From assembly GCF_037204085.1 (NCBI RefSeq), contig NZ_JBBCBW010000002.1, positions 1 through 64,000 on the forward strand: a stretch of 64,000 nucleotides of DNA, read 5' to 3'. The notes below the pieces were generated by a model. It made no database searches. It was not told where the DNA came from and saw only the letters and a list, made by a program, of their open reading frames with translations. The stretch is from Variovorax sp037204085. Lineage in GTDB: Bacteria > Pseudomonadota > Gammaproteobacteria > Burkholderiales > Burkholderiaceae_C. Of the stretch, positions 33,674 to 42,196 are shown one piece after another (within the stretch, counting starts at the first letter, position 1; each line of letters starts with the position of its first letter). The position numbers were made by a program, and so were the translations under genes.

Positions 33674-36589
33674 TTACTGGTTGATCCGTACTGCGAAGGT
33701 CAGCGTGGCCGAGCCACCCGGGGCCACGGTGTTGGCCGCGCTGCCGCAGCTCACCGCAGTGGGGGTCTGGGCATAGACCAGCGCGGTGCCGGTCACGCCG
33801 GTCGAGACGCACTGCGTGAGCGCCGGCGGCTGCGTGGCACCCACGAGGCTCGTGAACGCAGGTGCTGCGTCGTTGATCGCAATGTTGGTGATCGGCGCGG
33901 TGCCTTCGTTGGTGGCAACGACCCGGTACACGATGCACTGGCCGGGCTTCAGCGACAGCGGCGTTGCGAAGAAGTCGCCATCAGCCGTGCCGTCGCAGGC
34001 AACGTCGGCAGCCTGCGTCTTGAGGACGCGGATCTGGCCGGTGATCACGGTGCTGATGTCGGTCGCCGAGGGCGTGCCGCAGTTCGGCGCCGGATCGGTG
34101 AACGTGGCGGTCACGGTGGTCGTGTCGGTTGCGCCAGCGCTGGCGCCGCCCGGTGCGAACACGCGCACCAGCAACTTCTGCGTTGCGCCTGCCGCGAGCG
34201 GTCCGGCGATGGGGCCGGTCACCAGGGTGTCGCCCGCATCGATCTGGCCATCGCCGTTCACGTCGAGGTAGATCGCGGTGGTCCAGCCCAGTGCCGCATC
34301 GGCAGCCGGCACGGTGGCCGTGAGCGTGTACGCGCCGCAGCTCTGGTTGCCGATGTTGGTCAGCGTGTGCGCATAGACGACGGTGCCGCCCGGAGCGACC
34401 TGGCCGACGTTGTTGGGCGTGAGCGTGGCGCCCAGCGTTGCAGCCGTGGTCACGGTCACCGCGTCCTGCTTGGCGTCGGACACGAGCACGCCGGTCGATG
34501 CCACCGCGGTCGACTGCACGCGGAAGTAGATCGGCTGGGACGTCACAGGCGTTTGCGTGGCGGGAGGCGTCACGCAGGCGTCGACCTGAAGCTGCGCACC
34601 GCGAGCGACGGTCACGTCGGTGATGGCCGCGGCGGCACAGGTACCGCCGGCTGCCACGAACTTCACCGTCCAGCCTGCCGGCAGCGTGCCCGGGAAGCCA
34701 GTGGACTGGCTGGCCGCCAGCGTGTAGGTCTGCGTTGCCGGACCGCCTGCATCGTTGTTCTTGACGAACAGCGTGAAGATCGTGCCGGTGCCCGCAGGCG
34801 TGCTGTTGGTCGTGGTCGGCTGTGGGCTGGGGCCTGGGCCCAAGTCACCGCCTGCCACCGAACCCGAGCCGGTACCGGCCGCGCTGTTGGTCAGATCGAC
34901 GAGCGAACCGACGACGATGGTGACCTGGTCGAGCGTGGCGTCGAGCTTGGTCGGGTCGTTCGCCGAGCGGCCGGTCAGGACCGCGTTGAACGGACCCGAA
35001 CCCACCGTGGCGCTGGCCGGAACATTGGCCTGCACCACGATGTTGGCGCTGCCGCCGACCGGAATCGGACCGGTGTCGGGCACGCCGTCGCCGGTGGTGT
35101 CGAGCAGCGGCGTCACGCCGTCCGCCGCGAACAGCAGGAAGGTCGTGCCGGCCGGGAAGCTACCGTTGGCAATGCTCAGGTTGATGCTGTCGACGCCGCT
35201 GCCGGTGTTGAACACCGTCTGCGGGAACTTGACGCTGCCGCCGGCAACCACCGAGGGCTGCGTGGTCGTGTCGGCCGCCGTGCCGTTGGGCGTGCCAGCC
35301 ACCGTGTCGACTGCCGTTGCCGCGGTCGAGGGGTTGGTACCCACGACGAGGCCGTAGCTGGCGACGACGGTGTAGGCCGCCGGGTTGGTGGTCGAACCCA
35401 GGGTACCGATCGCCGTGACGTCGGCATTCGGCGAATCCGTCGGGTTGTACTGGGCCACGTTGGTCGTGGTCGAAGTACCGACCACAGCCGTGTTGTTCAC
35501 CAGCACCACGAAGCTGATCGTCTGGGTGACGTTCTGCCCGAGCGAGTCGATGACCACGTTCAGCGTGTTGCCCGCCACCTGGAAGGCCATGCCGGCCGGA
35601 TCGCCAGCGGCACCGTCGCCGAGCGCTACGCCCGGAGCACTGCTCCAGACGGCGGAACCCGCGACATAGGTGAAGCCCGATGGCAACGTGTCCGACAGGG
35701 CGAACTTGCCGGGCGCTCCGCCGGTGTTGTTGAAGGTGAGCGTGTAGACCGTGTACTTGCAGGTGTCGCTGGAAGCGATACCTGCGCCCCAGATCGTCGA
35801 GCACGAAGCCGACGACGAGCGCGGACCACCGGTGCTCGCGAGCGGCCAGGCCGCACCGGGAGGGGCCGCCACTGCTGGAACACCAATCGACTTGGTGGCA
35901 CCGAAGGCGGCCTGGGTTGTCAGGTTGACCTGGTCCTTGTCCGCTGCCGCGGTGTTCGGCGCCGTGTACAGCGCCGGCGTGCCCGGGGTGGCCGTGATGG
36001 TGGCGGTATCGAACGGGGTGGTCGGCGTGGTGGCCGTGCCGGGGATCGTGTAGGCCACGACAAACTGGAACGTGCCGTTGTTGCCGGGCACGGTCTGGGC
36101 GGGCACGCTGCAGACTGCGGCGGGCGCGGCGGTACACAGCGGCGTGGTGCTGTCGGGCATGCCGTCGCCGTTGGCGTCGGGATAGACCTCGACCTTCGAG
36201 AAGGCATCGTTGTCGGCATCCACCGTGATGGTGAAGGTGTCCGAGCCGTTGCCGGTGTTGGTCAAGATGTGCGGTGCGTACACCACCGAGCCTGCGGCGC
36301 CGAGCTTGGTGTTGACGATCGTGGTCGTGACCTGGTTGAACGTGTCCAGCGTGAACGAGCCGACCTGCTGCACCGTGGTTTGCACCAGGTTGGAGGTGGC
36401 CAGTTGCGTGGTGCCGGACGAATCCGAATAGGTGGCCGAAGCCTGGTTACCGATGACGGTATTGGCGGGTGGCGGCGCGGCAAGTGCGCTCGAGCTTCCA
36501 AACAGGAAGCCCAGCGACAAAACTGCGGCACCAGCCCATGTGGCTCTCGGCCTGAAGCCGATGCGCCGGGTTGGCAAGGTGGGACTCAC
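33674..36589 (-). CDS. Exported DUF11-repeat protein with calcium-loop motifs
   Basis: A 971-residue protein with a signal peptide (about 1-38, ending ALA). It is made of successive DUF11-type beta-sandwich modules. Motifs of DxNxDGxxD type occur near residues 139, about 500 and about 775 (for example DVNGDGQIDAGD) and could bind calcium. The last 120 residues closely resemble the C-terminal DUF11 domain of the 2414-residue protein. It starts with GTG, 8 bases after GAGGAG. No anchor motif was seen. It is probably a surface or matrix component of the same system (inference). Confidence 0.82.
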   Translation of the reverse strand: MSPTLPTRRIGFRPRATWAGAAVLSLGFLFGSSSALAAPPPANTVIGNQASATYSDSSGTTQLATSNLVQTTVQQVGSFTLDTFNQVTTTIVNTKLGAAGSVVYAPHILTNTGNGSDTFTITVDADNDAFSKVEVYPDANGDGMPDSTTPLCTAAPAAVCSVPAQTVPGNNGTFQFVVAYTIPGTATTPTTPFDTATITATPGTPALYTAPNTAAADKDQVNLTTQAAFGATKSIGVPAVAAPPGAAWPLASTGGPRSSSASCSTIWGAGIASSDTCKYTVYTLTFNNTGGAPGKFALSDTLPSGFTYVAGSAVWSSAPGVALGDGAAGDPAGMAFQVAGNTLNVVIDSLGQNVTQTISFVVLVNNTAVVGTSTTTNVAQYNPTDSPNADVTAIGTLGSTTNPAAYTVVASYGLVVGTNPSTAATAVDTVAGTPNGTAADTTTQPSVVAGGSVKFPQTVFNTGSGVDSINLSIANGSFPAGTTFLLFAADGVTPLLDTTGDGVPDTGPIPVGGSANIVVQANVPASATVGSGPFNAVLTGRSANDPTKLDATLDQVTIVVGSLVDLTNSAAGTGSGSVAGGDLGPGPSPQPTTTNSTPAGTGTIFTLFVKNNDAGGPATQTYTLAASQSTGFPGTLPAGWTVKFVAAGGTCAAAAITDVTVARGAQLQVDACVTPPATQTPVTSQPIYFRVQSTAVASTGVLVSDAKQDAVTVTTAATLGATLTPNNVGQVAPGGTVVYAHTLTNIGNQSCGAYTLTATVPAADAALGWTTAIYLDVNGDGQIDAGDTLVTGPIAGPLAAGATQKLLVRVFAPGGASAGATDTTTVTATFTDPAPNCGTPSATDISTVITGQIRVLKTQAADVACDGTADGDFFATPLSLKPGQCIVYRVVATNEGTAPITNIAINDAAPAFTSLVGATQPPALTQCVSTGVTGTALVYAQTPTAVSCGSAANTVAPGGSATLTFAVRINQ

Positions 36590-36620
36590 GTGGTTTCTCC
36601 TCGGTTGTCAAAAAAGGAAC

Positions 36621-36670
36621 AAAAAAAACCCGGCTCAGGCATTCCGCGAACGGAAGACAGCGGCCGGGTT
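36621..36670 (-). terminator. Rho-independent terminator after the 213-residue protein gene
   Basis: On the minus strand AACCCGGC (36670-36663) pairs with GCCGGGTT (36634-36627) and runs into TTTTTTTT. A smaller TTCCG/CGGAA hairpin sits in the loop. It separates the first small gene from the downstream surface-protein genes, which must then have their own promoter or be read through. Confidence 0.75.
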
Positions 36671-36740
36671 GCGCGCAATAGCAAAGGGATCAAGGAAACA
36701 GAAAAACGAAAAGCCAGGAGGCAAAACCACCGCCGACCGG

Positions 36741-37382
36741 TCAGCGCGAGGCCGCGCCAGAGGCGGACTGCACGACCACGGGTGGCGCCTGCGGAGCGAG
36801 GGCGGAGGTCTTGGGCTCGGGCGGAACCACGACTTCGACCTTGGCGCGCGCGGTCACGGCGGCTTCGCCTCCGGCGGGCAGTTGGCCGAGCGTCCAGCGC
36901 AGGGCGCGGTAGTCGCTGTAGGGCACGGGCTCGGTCTTGTTGTTTGCGGCCTTGCGCACCAGCGGCTCGGCGGCATAGACACCGTCCTTGGTGGCCGCCT
37001 TGACCAGCGCGGCGCCGGGCTTGGCGGTGCGCGGCAGGTACTCGAGCCCCTCAGGAATGGGCAGATCGGCGACCAGGCCGGACACCGTCTTGCCGGTGTT
37101 GTTGGTGTAGGTCGCGCGGTATTCAAGAACGTCGCCGGGCTTGACCGAAGAAGCGTCCAGCAACTGCTCCTTGCCGTCGGCGCCCTTCACCACCTTGAAT
37201 TGCGTCAGGGCGACGGAGACGGTCTTGTCGGCCGCGGGCGCGGACCGGGCGGCAGCGGGCTGCGCCGAGGCTGGCGCAGCCAGGGTGGCCACGGCAAGCA
37301 CGCCGGCGCCGAAGGTTGCAGCCAGCGCAGGCAGCCTGGCCGCCCTGCGCAGAAGAGTTTGAGTCAGTTTTTGTATAAGCAT
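36741..37382 (-). CDS. Small exported DUF11-like protein
   Basis: A 213-residue protein with a long signal peptide (1-41, ending ASA) and one DUF11-like domain (about 52-185; VKPGDVLEYRATYTNNTGKTV). A Pro/Ala/Ser-rich tail follows. Of the four exported proteins it is the first transcribed, next to an AT-rich region that should hold the main promoter. A terminator lies 70 bases after its stop, so its transcript may be made in excess over the giant genes. A periplasmic or surface accessory role is plausible but unproven. Confidence 0.78.
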   Translation of the reverse strand: MLIQKLTQTLLRRAARLPALAATFGAGVLAVATLAAPASAQPAAARSAPAADKTVSVALTQFKVVKGADGKEQLLDASSVKPGDVLEYRATYTNNTGKTVSGLVADLPIPEGLEYLPRTAKPGAALVKAATKDGVYAAEPLVRKAANNKTEPVPYSDYRALRWTLGQLPAGGEAAVTARAKVEVVVPPEPKTSALAPQAPPVVVQSASGAASR

Positions 37383-37732
37383 GGTTGCTCCAGTTCAACG
37401 AACACACGGCAAACCGGCAGCAATTGCCGGAAATAACAAGAATTAAGCAGAAATACATCTAACAAATAGATGCTTTTTTCATCCGTCAATTAGAAAAACA
37501 AATGTTTATCAATTGACAAATATGTACGCCTGCTTTCACTTGTAACCAACAAGTATTCTGCCCGCAGCAGGCGCCAAATCCGGATGTCAAAAATGAAATT
37601 GGAGGTTCCACTTTCGACAACTCGCATTCCATTTAGCCAACACTTGCTGGCCGGCCTCTTGAACGCGCAAGCTCACGCCTGCAATCGGCGTGCATAAATT
37701 CGGCTGAAGGAGCCGCAAAAAGAAGGGGCGTG
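37383..37732. promoter_or_regulatory. AT-rich intergenic region upstream of the surface locus
   Basis: This stretch is far richer in A and T than the rest of the window, especially 37430-37560. No gene is seen. On the minus strand a TTGTCA (about 37519-37514) and a TCTAAT (about 37494-37489) resemble -35 and -10 boxes but are 19 bases apart, so the promoter call is weak. The region must contain the promoter for the 213-residue protein gene. Confidence 0.4.
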
Positions 37733-37766
37733 AAAAAGCCGCCGAAGCCCGCAAAGGGGCTTCAGC
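37733..37766 (-). terminator. Terminator after the LysR gene
   Basis: On the minus strand GCTGAAGCCC pairs with GGGCTTCGGC (one T-G pair) around a six-base loop, followed by GGCTTTTT. It lies about 18 bases after the LysR stop. Confidence 0.7.
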
Positions 37767-37784
37767 CGTGGCGAAAAAGTCGAA

Positions 37785-38675
37785 TCAGGCTTGCTCTAGA
37801 GCCTTGAAGATGAAATCGACGAAGGTTCTGATCTTTCGGGTATTGCGCCGGGCGGGCAAATACATCAGGTTCAGCTCTTCCGGCGTCAATTCGAACGACG
37901 GCAGGACCGTCACCAAGGAGCCGCCCTGGATCGCGGACCTGGCACAGAGAAGGGGAACCAGGGCAATGCCGCCGGCCGAGCAGGCAAGCCTCAGCAGCAG
38001 TTCGGGATCGTTCGCGCGAAACACCCCCGCGGCCCTGACAACATGCTCCCGATCGGCACCCGGAATGACCATTTCCATGGCGTGCCGCTCCGGGCCGCTG
38101 GTCAGGAAGTAGTGCCCGGCAAGGTCGTCGACGCCCCGGATTTCCGGATGGCGCTCGAGGTACGAAGGTGCGGCGCACAGCACAAGGGGCTGCTTCTTGA
38201 TGCGCCTTGCCACGAGGTCTTCGCAGCCTTCGAGCCCCACGCGGATGATCACGTCGGTGTCTTCGCGGAACAGGTCCACCCGGTCGGAACCCACGTCGAC
38301 GGTGAGCTTGAGCTGCGGATGCGCTGCCATGAAGCCCGACAGGTGCGCCGAAAGCAACTCGCGGCCGACGTAGCCGGGAACCGAGATCCGCAGTTGGCCC
38401 GTGAGGGCTTCATTGGTGTTGGAGAGCTGCGACAGCGCCTGGTCCACCGCCTCCAGGACGTCCTTGGCTGTGGAAAAGAACTCGCGCCCTTCCCCCGTGA
38501 GGCCGAAGCGGCCCGCCCCGCGGTGCAGGAGCGTGTGGCCGACCAGGGCCTCGAGCCGCTTCAGTTGCCGGGACGCGGACGCCTTGGGCACGCTCAGCGC
38601 ATCAGCCGCTTGCGTCAGCCCACCTACCTCCACGGCCTTCACAAAAAGCCGTACGTCCGACATCAATAGATCCAT
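37785..38675 (-). CDS. LysR family transcriptional regulator
   Basis: A 296-residue LysR-type regulator. The N-terminal winged helix (about 1-62) has FVKAVEVGGLTQAADAL and PKASASRQLKRLE, the form typical of the CrgA/DmlR-like subgroup. The effector-binding domain covers about 90-290. The ATG at 38675 follows GGGGGAATC and was preferred over an in-frame start 17 codons upstream. Both flanks are AT-rich. Targets and ligand are unknown; no divergent gene sits directly against it, which is unusual for this family. Confidence 0.88.
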   Translation of the reverse strand: MDLLMSDVRLFVKAVEVGGLTQAADALSVPKASASRQLKRLEALVGHTLLHRGAGRFGLTGEGREFFSTAKDVLEAVDQALSQLSNTNEALTGQLRISVPGYVGRELLSAHLSGFMAAHPQLKLTVDVGSDRVDLFREDTDVIIRVGLEGCEDLVARRIKKQPLVLCAAPSYLERHPEIRGVDDLAGHYFLTSGPERHAMEMVIPGADREHVVRAAGVFRANDPELLLRLACSAGGIALVPLLCARSAIQGGSLVTVLPSFELTPEELNLMYLPARRNTRKIRTFVDFIFKALEQA

Positions 38676-39315
38676 GATTCCCCCAAATAACGAGCAGCCG
38701 CACCGACGTGCAGCAGCTTCAGCCACGCGCCCTTTAGTCCCTACGAACCTTTTGTTTTATTTGTCTCCGCCGACCGGACCAATTCGCGCATGGCATTGCA
38801 ATTCAATTCTTCTTCGGAACTTATGAATAATTCAGGCGCAGCCATCCAATGCCGCTGCTCCATCAGCTTGCAATTTTTTATATTCAGTGAGATTCCAGAC
38901 GATCTTTTCGCCGGGAAATGCAGAGTTACCGCGTCAGCGCGGTCTTCGACTTGATGCTTGCACCAAAATGGTGTTAATCGAAAATGAAAACATGCTTAAA
39001 TCTTAACAACTGTAACAACCCCATCCTGAGCAAGTTTTGAGAACTTTTTGGCAATCTCGAGGGATAGATGTGCAGATTCACAACTGTTGTCAGACAACAT
39101 GGCGGCGCAGGACGCACCTCAAGGATGCACGCCTGTCTGCGTGTTATCCCGATGCGCCGCAGTTCGGCCATCACGAACATTGTGGGTAAAGTTCGACTCG
39201 CCAAGCATTCGACGGCGCAGTGGCTCCCAGCGGGGTATGTGCAGTGGGGTACAAATGCAAACCCAAGCAATCCCTTCAGGACTGCCTCGCCCATGAATCA
39301 ACAACGTAGCGCTTG
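38676..39315. other. Long AT-rich intergenic region
   Basis: 640 bases without a supported gene. The first 360 bases are AT-rich compared with the genome average. Open frames in 39048-39300 use rare codons (AGA, AGG, ACA) and lack ribosome-binding sites, so they were not called. A seven-codon reading frame (MNQQRSA) starting at 39293 ends in a TGA that shares one base with the xth ATG. The region must hold promoters for LysR and xth, but no convincing boxes were identified. Confidence 0.5.
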
Positions 39316-40101
39316 ATGAAAATTGCCACCTGGAACGTCAACTCCCTCACCGCCCGCCTGCAGCATGTGCTCGACTGGCTGATCGCCAACCCTGTGGACG
39401 TGCTGTGCCTGCAGGAACTCAAGATGAGCGACGACAAGTTTCCTCTCGATGTGCTCAAGTCGGCCGGCTACGAATGCGCGGTGTTCGGCCAGAAAACCTA
39501 CAACGGCGTTGCCATCCTGAGCCTGGCGCCGATGCGGAACGTGGCAAAGAACATCGGCGGCTTCACGGACGACCAGTCGCGGGTGATCGCCGCCACCGTC
39601 GAAACAGCGGCAGGCCCGTTGCGCGTGGTGAACGGCTACTTCGTCAACGGCCAGGCGCCGGGCACCGACAAGTTCGAATACAAGATGGGCTGGCTGCGCG
39701 CACTGCGCGAATGGCTGCGGGCCGAAATGGCGGCGCATCCGAACCTGGTTCTGCTGGGCGACTTCAACATCACCCCGGAAGACCGCGACAGCTACGACCC
39801 GGTGGGGCTGGCAGAAACGATCCATCACACGACCGAGGAGCGCGAGCAGTTCAAGGCGCTGCTGCAGCTTGGCCTGGTCGACAGCTTCCGGCTGTTCGAG
39901 CAGCCGGAGAAAAGCTATTCGTGGTGGGACTACCGGATGCTCGGCTATCAGAAGAACCGCGGCCTGCGCATCGACCACATTCTTGTGAGCGAACCGCTGG
40001 TGCCGCGCGTTAAGGGATGCGTCATCGACCGCGTGCCGCGCAAGTGGGAAAAGCCAAGCGACCATGCACCGGTGGTGCTCGATCTCGACCAAGGTATCTG
40101 A
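39316..40101 (+). CDS. xth: Exodeoxyribonuclease III
   Basis: A 261-residue AP endonuclease/exonuclease III family enzyme for base-excision repair. Seen are KIATWNVNSL at the N-terminus, LCLQELK with the metal-binding Glu near residue 35, LVLLGDFNITPED (catalytic Asp/Asn near residue 150), and the C-terminal SDHAPV with the catalytic His. The ATG at 39316 was chosen; a TTG one codon earlier is also possible and no strong ribosome-binding site is seen. Its TGA shares one base with the next ATG. Confidence 0.93.
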   Translation: MKIATWNVNSLTARLQHVLDWLIANPVDVLCLQELKMSDDKFPLDVLKSAGYECAVFGQKTYNGVAILSLAPMRNVAKNIGGFTDDQSRVIAATVETAAGPLRVVNGYFVNGQAPGTDKFEYKMGWLRALREWLRAEMAAHPNLVLLGDFNITPEDRDSYDPVGLAETIHHTTEEREQFKALLQLGLVDSFRLFEQPEKSYSWWDYRMLGYQKNRGLRIDHILVSEPLVPRVKGCVIDRVPRKWEKPSDHAPVVLDLDQGI

Positions 40102-40613
40102 TGAAAATAACCCTTCGCACCCTGGCAACCGTTGCAGCCGCGCTGACCCTTGTCGCCTGCTCGGCCTTGAAGCCAGCAGACAAGCCCGGCGATGACAAGT
40201 CGGCCACCTCCGCCCCCGATGAAGTGGCAGGCGCAAAGACCGACGTGCCGACCGTGCGCCTGATCACGGCGCAAACGCCGGCCGTGCGGGCCTATCGCAA
40301 GACGGGCGCGCGGCAGATCTACAAGACCTACGCACAGCGCATCTACAAGGGAAAAATTCCTCCCCTGGTGTATGCGGTGGTGGTGGTCGAAACGGAGCTC
40401 GATGCCAATGGCAACGTCACGAACGTGACGTTCAGCCGCGTGCCGAGCCATGCCCCCGAAGTGCCGGGCAAGATCGCGGCTCTGATCAAGGCGGCATCGC
40501 CCTTGCCGAGCCCCGGGCGCCTGGGCGGCCACACTTATGTGGACACCTGGCTCTGGGACAAGAGCGAAAACTTCCAGCTCGACTCGCTGACCCTGGGTCA
40601 GCGAAGCCGCTAG
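40101..40613 (+). CDS. Lipoprotein with TonB-C-like domain
   Basis: A 170-residue putative lipoprotein. The signal peptide ends in LTLVAC, a lipobox-like site with Cys near residue 20. The C-terminal half (about 70-160) has the pattern VVVVETELDANGNVTNVTFS, which recalls TonB C-terminal-type domains. No transmembrane anchor is present, so it is not a complete TonB. It is translationally coupled to xth (TGATG), a pairing that is probably historical. Function unknown. Confidence 0.7.
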   Translation: MKITLRTLATVAAALTLVACSALKPADKPGDDKSATSAPDEVAGAKTDVPTVRLITAQTPAVRAYRKTGARQIYKTYAQRIYKGKIPPLVYAVVVVETELDANGNVTNVTFSRVPSHAPEVPGKIAALIKAASPLPSPGRLGGHTYVDTWLWDKSENFQLDSLTLGQRSR

Positions 40614-40634
40614 CCAAGGCCCGGCAGGGCCGAG

Positions 40635-42173
40635 CTACTCGATGCCCAGTTCCTGGATTTTCCGGGTGATGGTGTTGCGGCCGATGCCCAGCTTCTGAGC
40701 GGCTTCGATGCGGCGGCCGCGGGTGTTGGCCAGCGCAGTGAGGATGAGCCGCGATTCGAAGCGGCGCGAAAGCACGTCCCACACGTCGGTACGGCCGGCG
40801 GCGAGCAGCGCCTGCGCCTCGATTTCGAGGCCGCTCTCCCAGCTGCTGGCGCCCACCAGGCCTTCGGCGGCTTCGGGCGCGGCGCTCGCCGGAGCGAATT
40901 CGCGCTCTGGGCTGGGCGACAGCAGCGGTGCGGGCTGCACGGCGGTCTGCGTTGCTGCAACGGCAGCTTCACCGGCGTGGGCGTGCGCTTCCGCGCCGGT
41001 TCCAGCGGCCATGACTTCGGGCGGCAGGTCCTTGGCTTCGATGAGCTGGGCCGGAGCCATCACGGTGAGCCAATGGCAGATGTTCTCAAGCTGGCGCACG
41101 TTGCCCGGGAAGCTGAAGGCGGCGAGCTTGGCCAAGGCGGCATCGGAGATGCGCTTGGGCTCGACGCCGAGCTGGCGTGCGCTCACCTGCAGGAAGTGGC
41201 GTGTAAGTGCGGGCACGTCTTCGCCGCGCTCGCGCAGCGCGGGCAGGCGCAGGCGAATCACGTTGAGGCGGTGGAACAAGTCTTCGCGGAAACCGCCGAG
41301 CTTGACGCGCTGCTCCAGGTCCTGGTGCGTGGCCGCAATCACCCGCACATTGGCCTTCACGGAGTTGTGGCCGCCCACACGGTAGAAATGGCCGTCGCTC
41401 AGAACGCGCAGCAGCCGCGTCTGCAGGTCGAAGGGCATGTCGCCGATTTCGTCGAGAAAGAGTGTGCCGCCTTCGGCCTGTTCGAAGCGGCCGCGCCGCA
41501 TGGTTTGCGCGCCGGTGAAAGCGCCGCGCTCATGGCCGAAGAGTTCGCTCTCGAGCAGGTCCTTGGGGATGGCCGCGGTGTTGATGGCCACGAAGGGCCC
41601 GTTGGCGCGCGGCGAATGCTTGTGCAGCGCGCGCGCCACCAGTTCCTTGCCCGAACCCGATTCGCCGGTGATGAGCACCGTGACGTTGCTCTGCGAAAGG
41701 CGGCCGATGGCGCGGAACACGTCCTGCATGGCGGGCGCCTGGCCCAGCATTTCGGGCGCGGCGACCATGCGTTCTTCGGCCACTTCCTCGCGCTGGCTTT
41801 CGTCGACGGCACGGCGGATGAGCTCGACGGCGCGCGGCAGGTCGAAGGGCTTGGGCAGGTATTCGAAGGCGCCGCCCTGGAAGGCCGAAACGGCGCTGTC
41901 CAGGTCGGAGAACGCCGTCATGATGATGACGGGCAGGCCGGGGTGCTTGGCCTTGATCTTGTCGAGCAGGTCGAGCCCGGAGCCGCCGGGCATGCGGATG
42001 TCGCTCACCAGGACCTGGGGGCCCTGCTGTTCGTCGTCGGCGGCGAGTTCGAGGGCGGCCAGCACCTCGCGCGTGTTGGTGAAGCTGCGCGTGGGCAAGT
42101 CTTCGCGCAACAAGGCCTTCTCCAGCACGAAGCGGATCGATTGGTCGTCATCAACTATCCAGATCGGCTTCAT
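40635..42173 (-). CDS. ntrC: Nitrogen regulation protein NR(I), sigma-54 activator
   Basis: A 512-residue NtrC (GlnG). The receiver domain has acceptor Asp58 in SDIRMPGG. The AAA+ domain (about 140-375) has GESGSGKE and the sigma-54 contact loop GAFTGA. The C-terminal Fis-type helix-turn-helix (RRIEAAQKLGIGRNTITRKI) ends the protein. An Ala/Pro-rich linker of about 60 residues before the HTH is longer than in enterobacteria. The ATG at 42173 follows AAGGAGA. ntrB is 23 bases upstream. It should activate the glnA promoter nearby under nitrogen limitation. Confidence 0.95.
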   Translation of the reverse strand: MKPIWIVDDDQSIRFVLEKALLREDLPTRSFTNTREVLAALELAADDEQQGPQVLVSDIRMPGGSGLDLLDKIKAKHPGLPVIIMTAFSDLDSAVSAFQGGAFEYLPKPFDLPRAVELIRRAVDESQREEVAEERMVAAPEMLGQAPAMQDVFRAIGRLSQSNVTVLITGESGSGKELVARALHKHSPRANGPFVAINTAAIPKDLLESELFGHERGAFTGAQTMRRGRFEQAEGGTLFLDEIGDMPFDLQTRLLRVLSDGHFYRVGGHNSVKANVRVIAATHQDLEQRVKLGGFREDLFHRLNVIRLRLPALRERGEDVPALTRHFLQVSARQLGVEPKRISDAALAKLAAFSFPGNVRQLENICHWLTVMAPAQLIEAKDLPPEVMAAGTGAEAHAHAGEAAVAATQTAVQPAPLLSPSPEREFAPASAAPEAAEGLVGASSWESGLEIEAQALLAAGRTDVWDVLSRRFESRLILTALANTRGRRIEAAQKLGIGRNTITRKIQELGIE

Positions 42174-42196
42174 GCATCTCCTTGTTGCCGTGGCTG

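Noticed and set aside
18965..36589. Type I-secreted RTX or biofilm-associated adhesin
   Set aside because: All large proteins start with Sec signal peptides. No GGxGxD repeats and no ABC transporter, membrane fusion protein or TolC genes are present.
39068..39316. 82-codon open frame upstream of xth
   Set aside because: Rare codons (AGA, AGG, ACA), no ribosome-binding site and no recognisable domain. Only the last seven codons were kept as a possible leader.
40101..40613. TonB energy-transducing protein
   Set aside because: No N-terminal membrane anchor of TonB type and no ExbB/ExbD genes; it has a lipoprotein-like signal. Only weak resemblance to TonB C-terminal domains.
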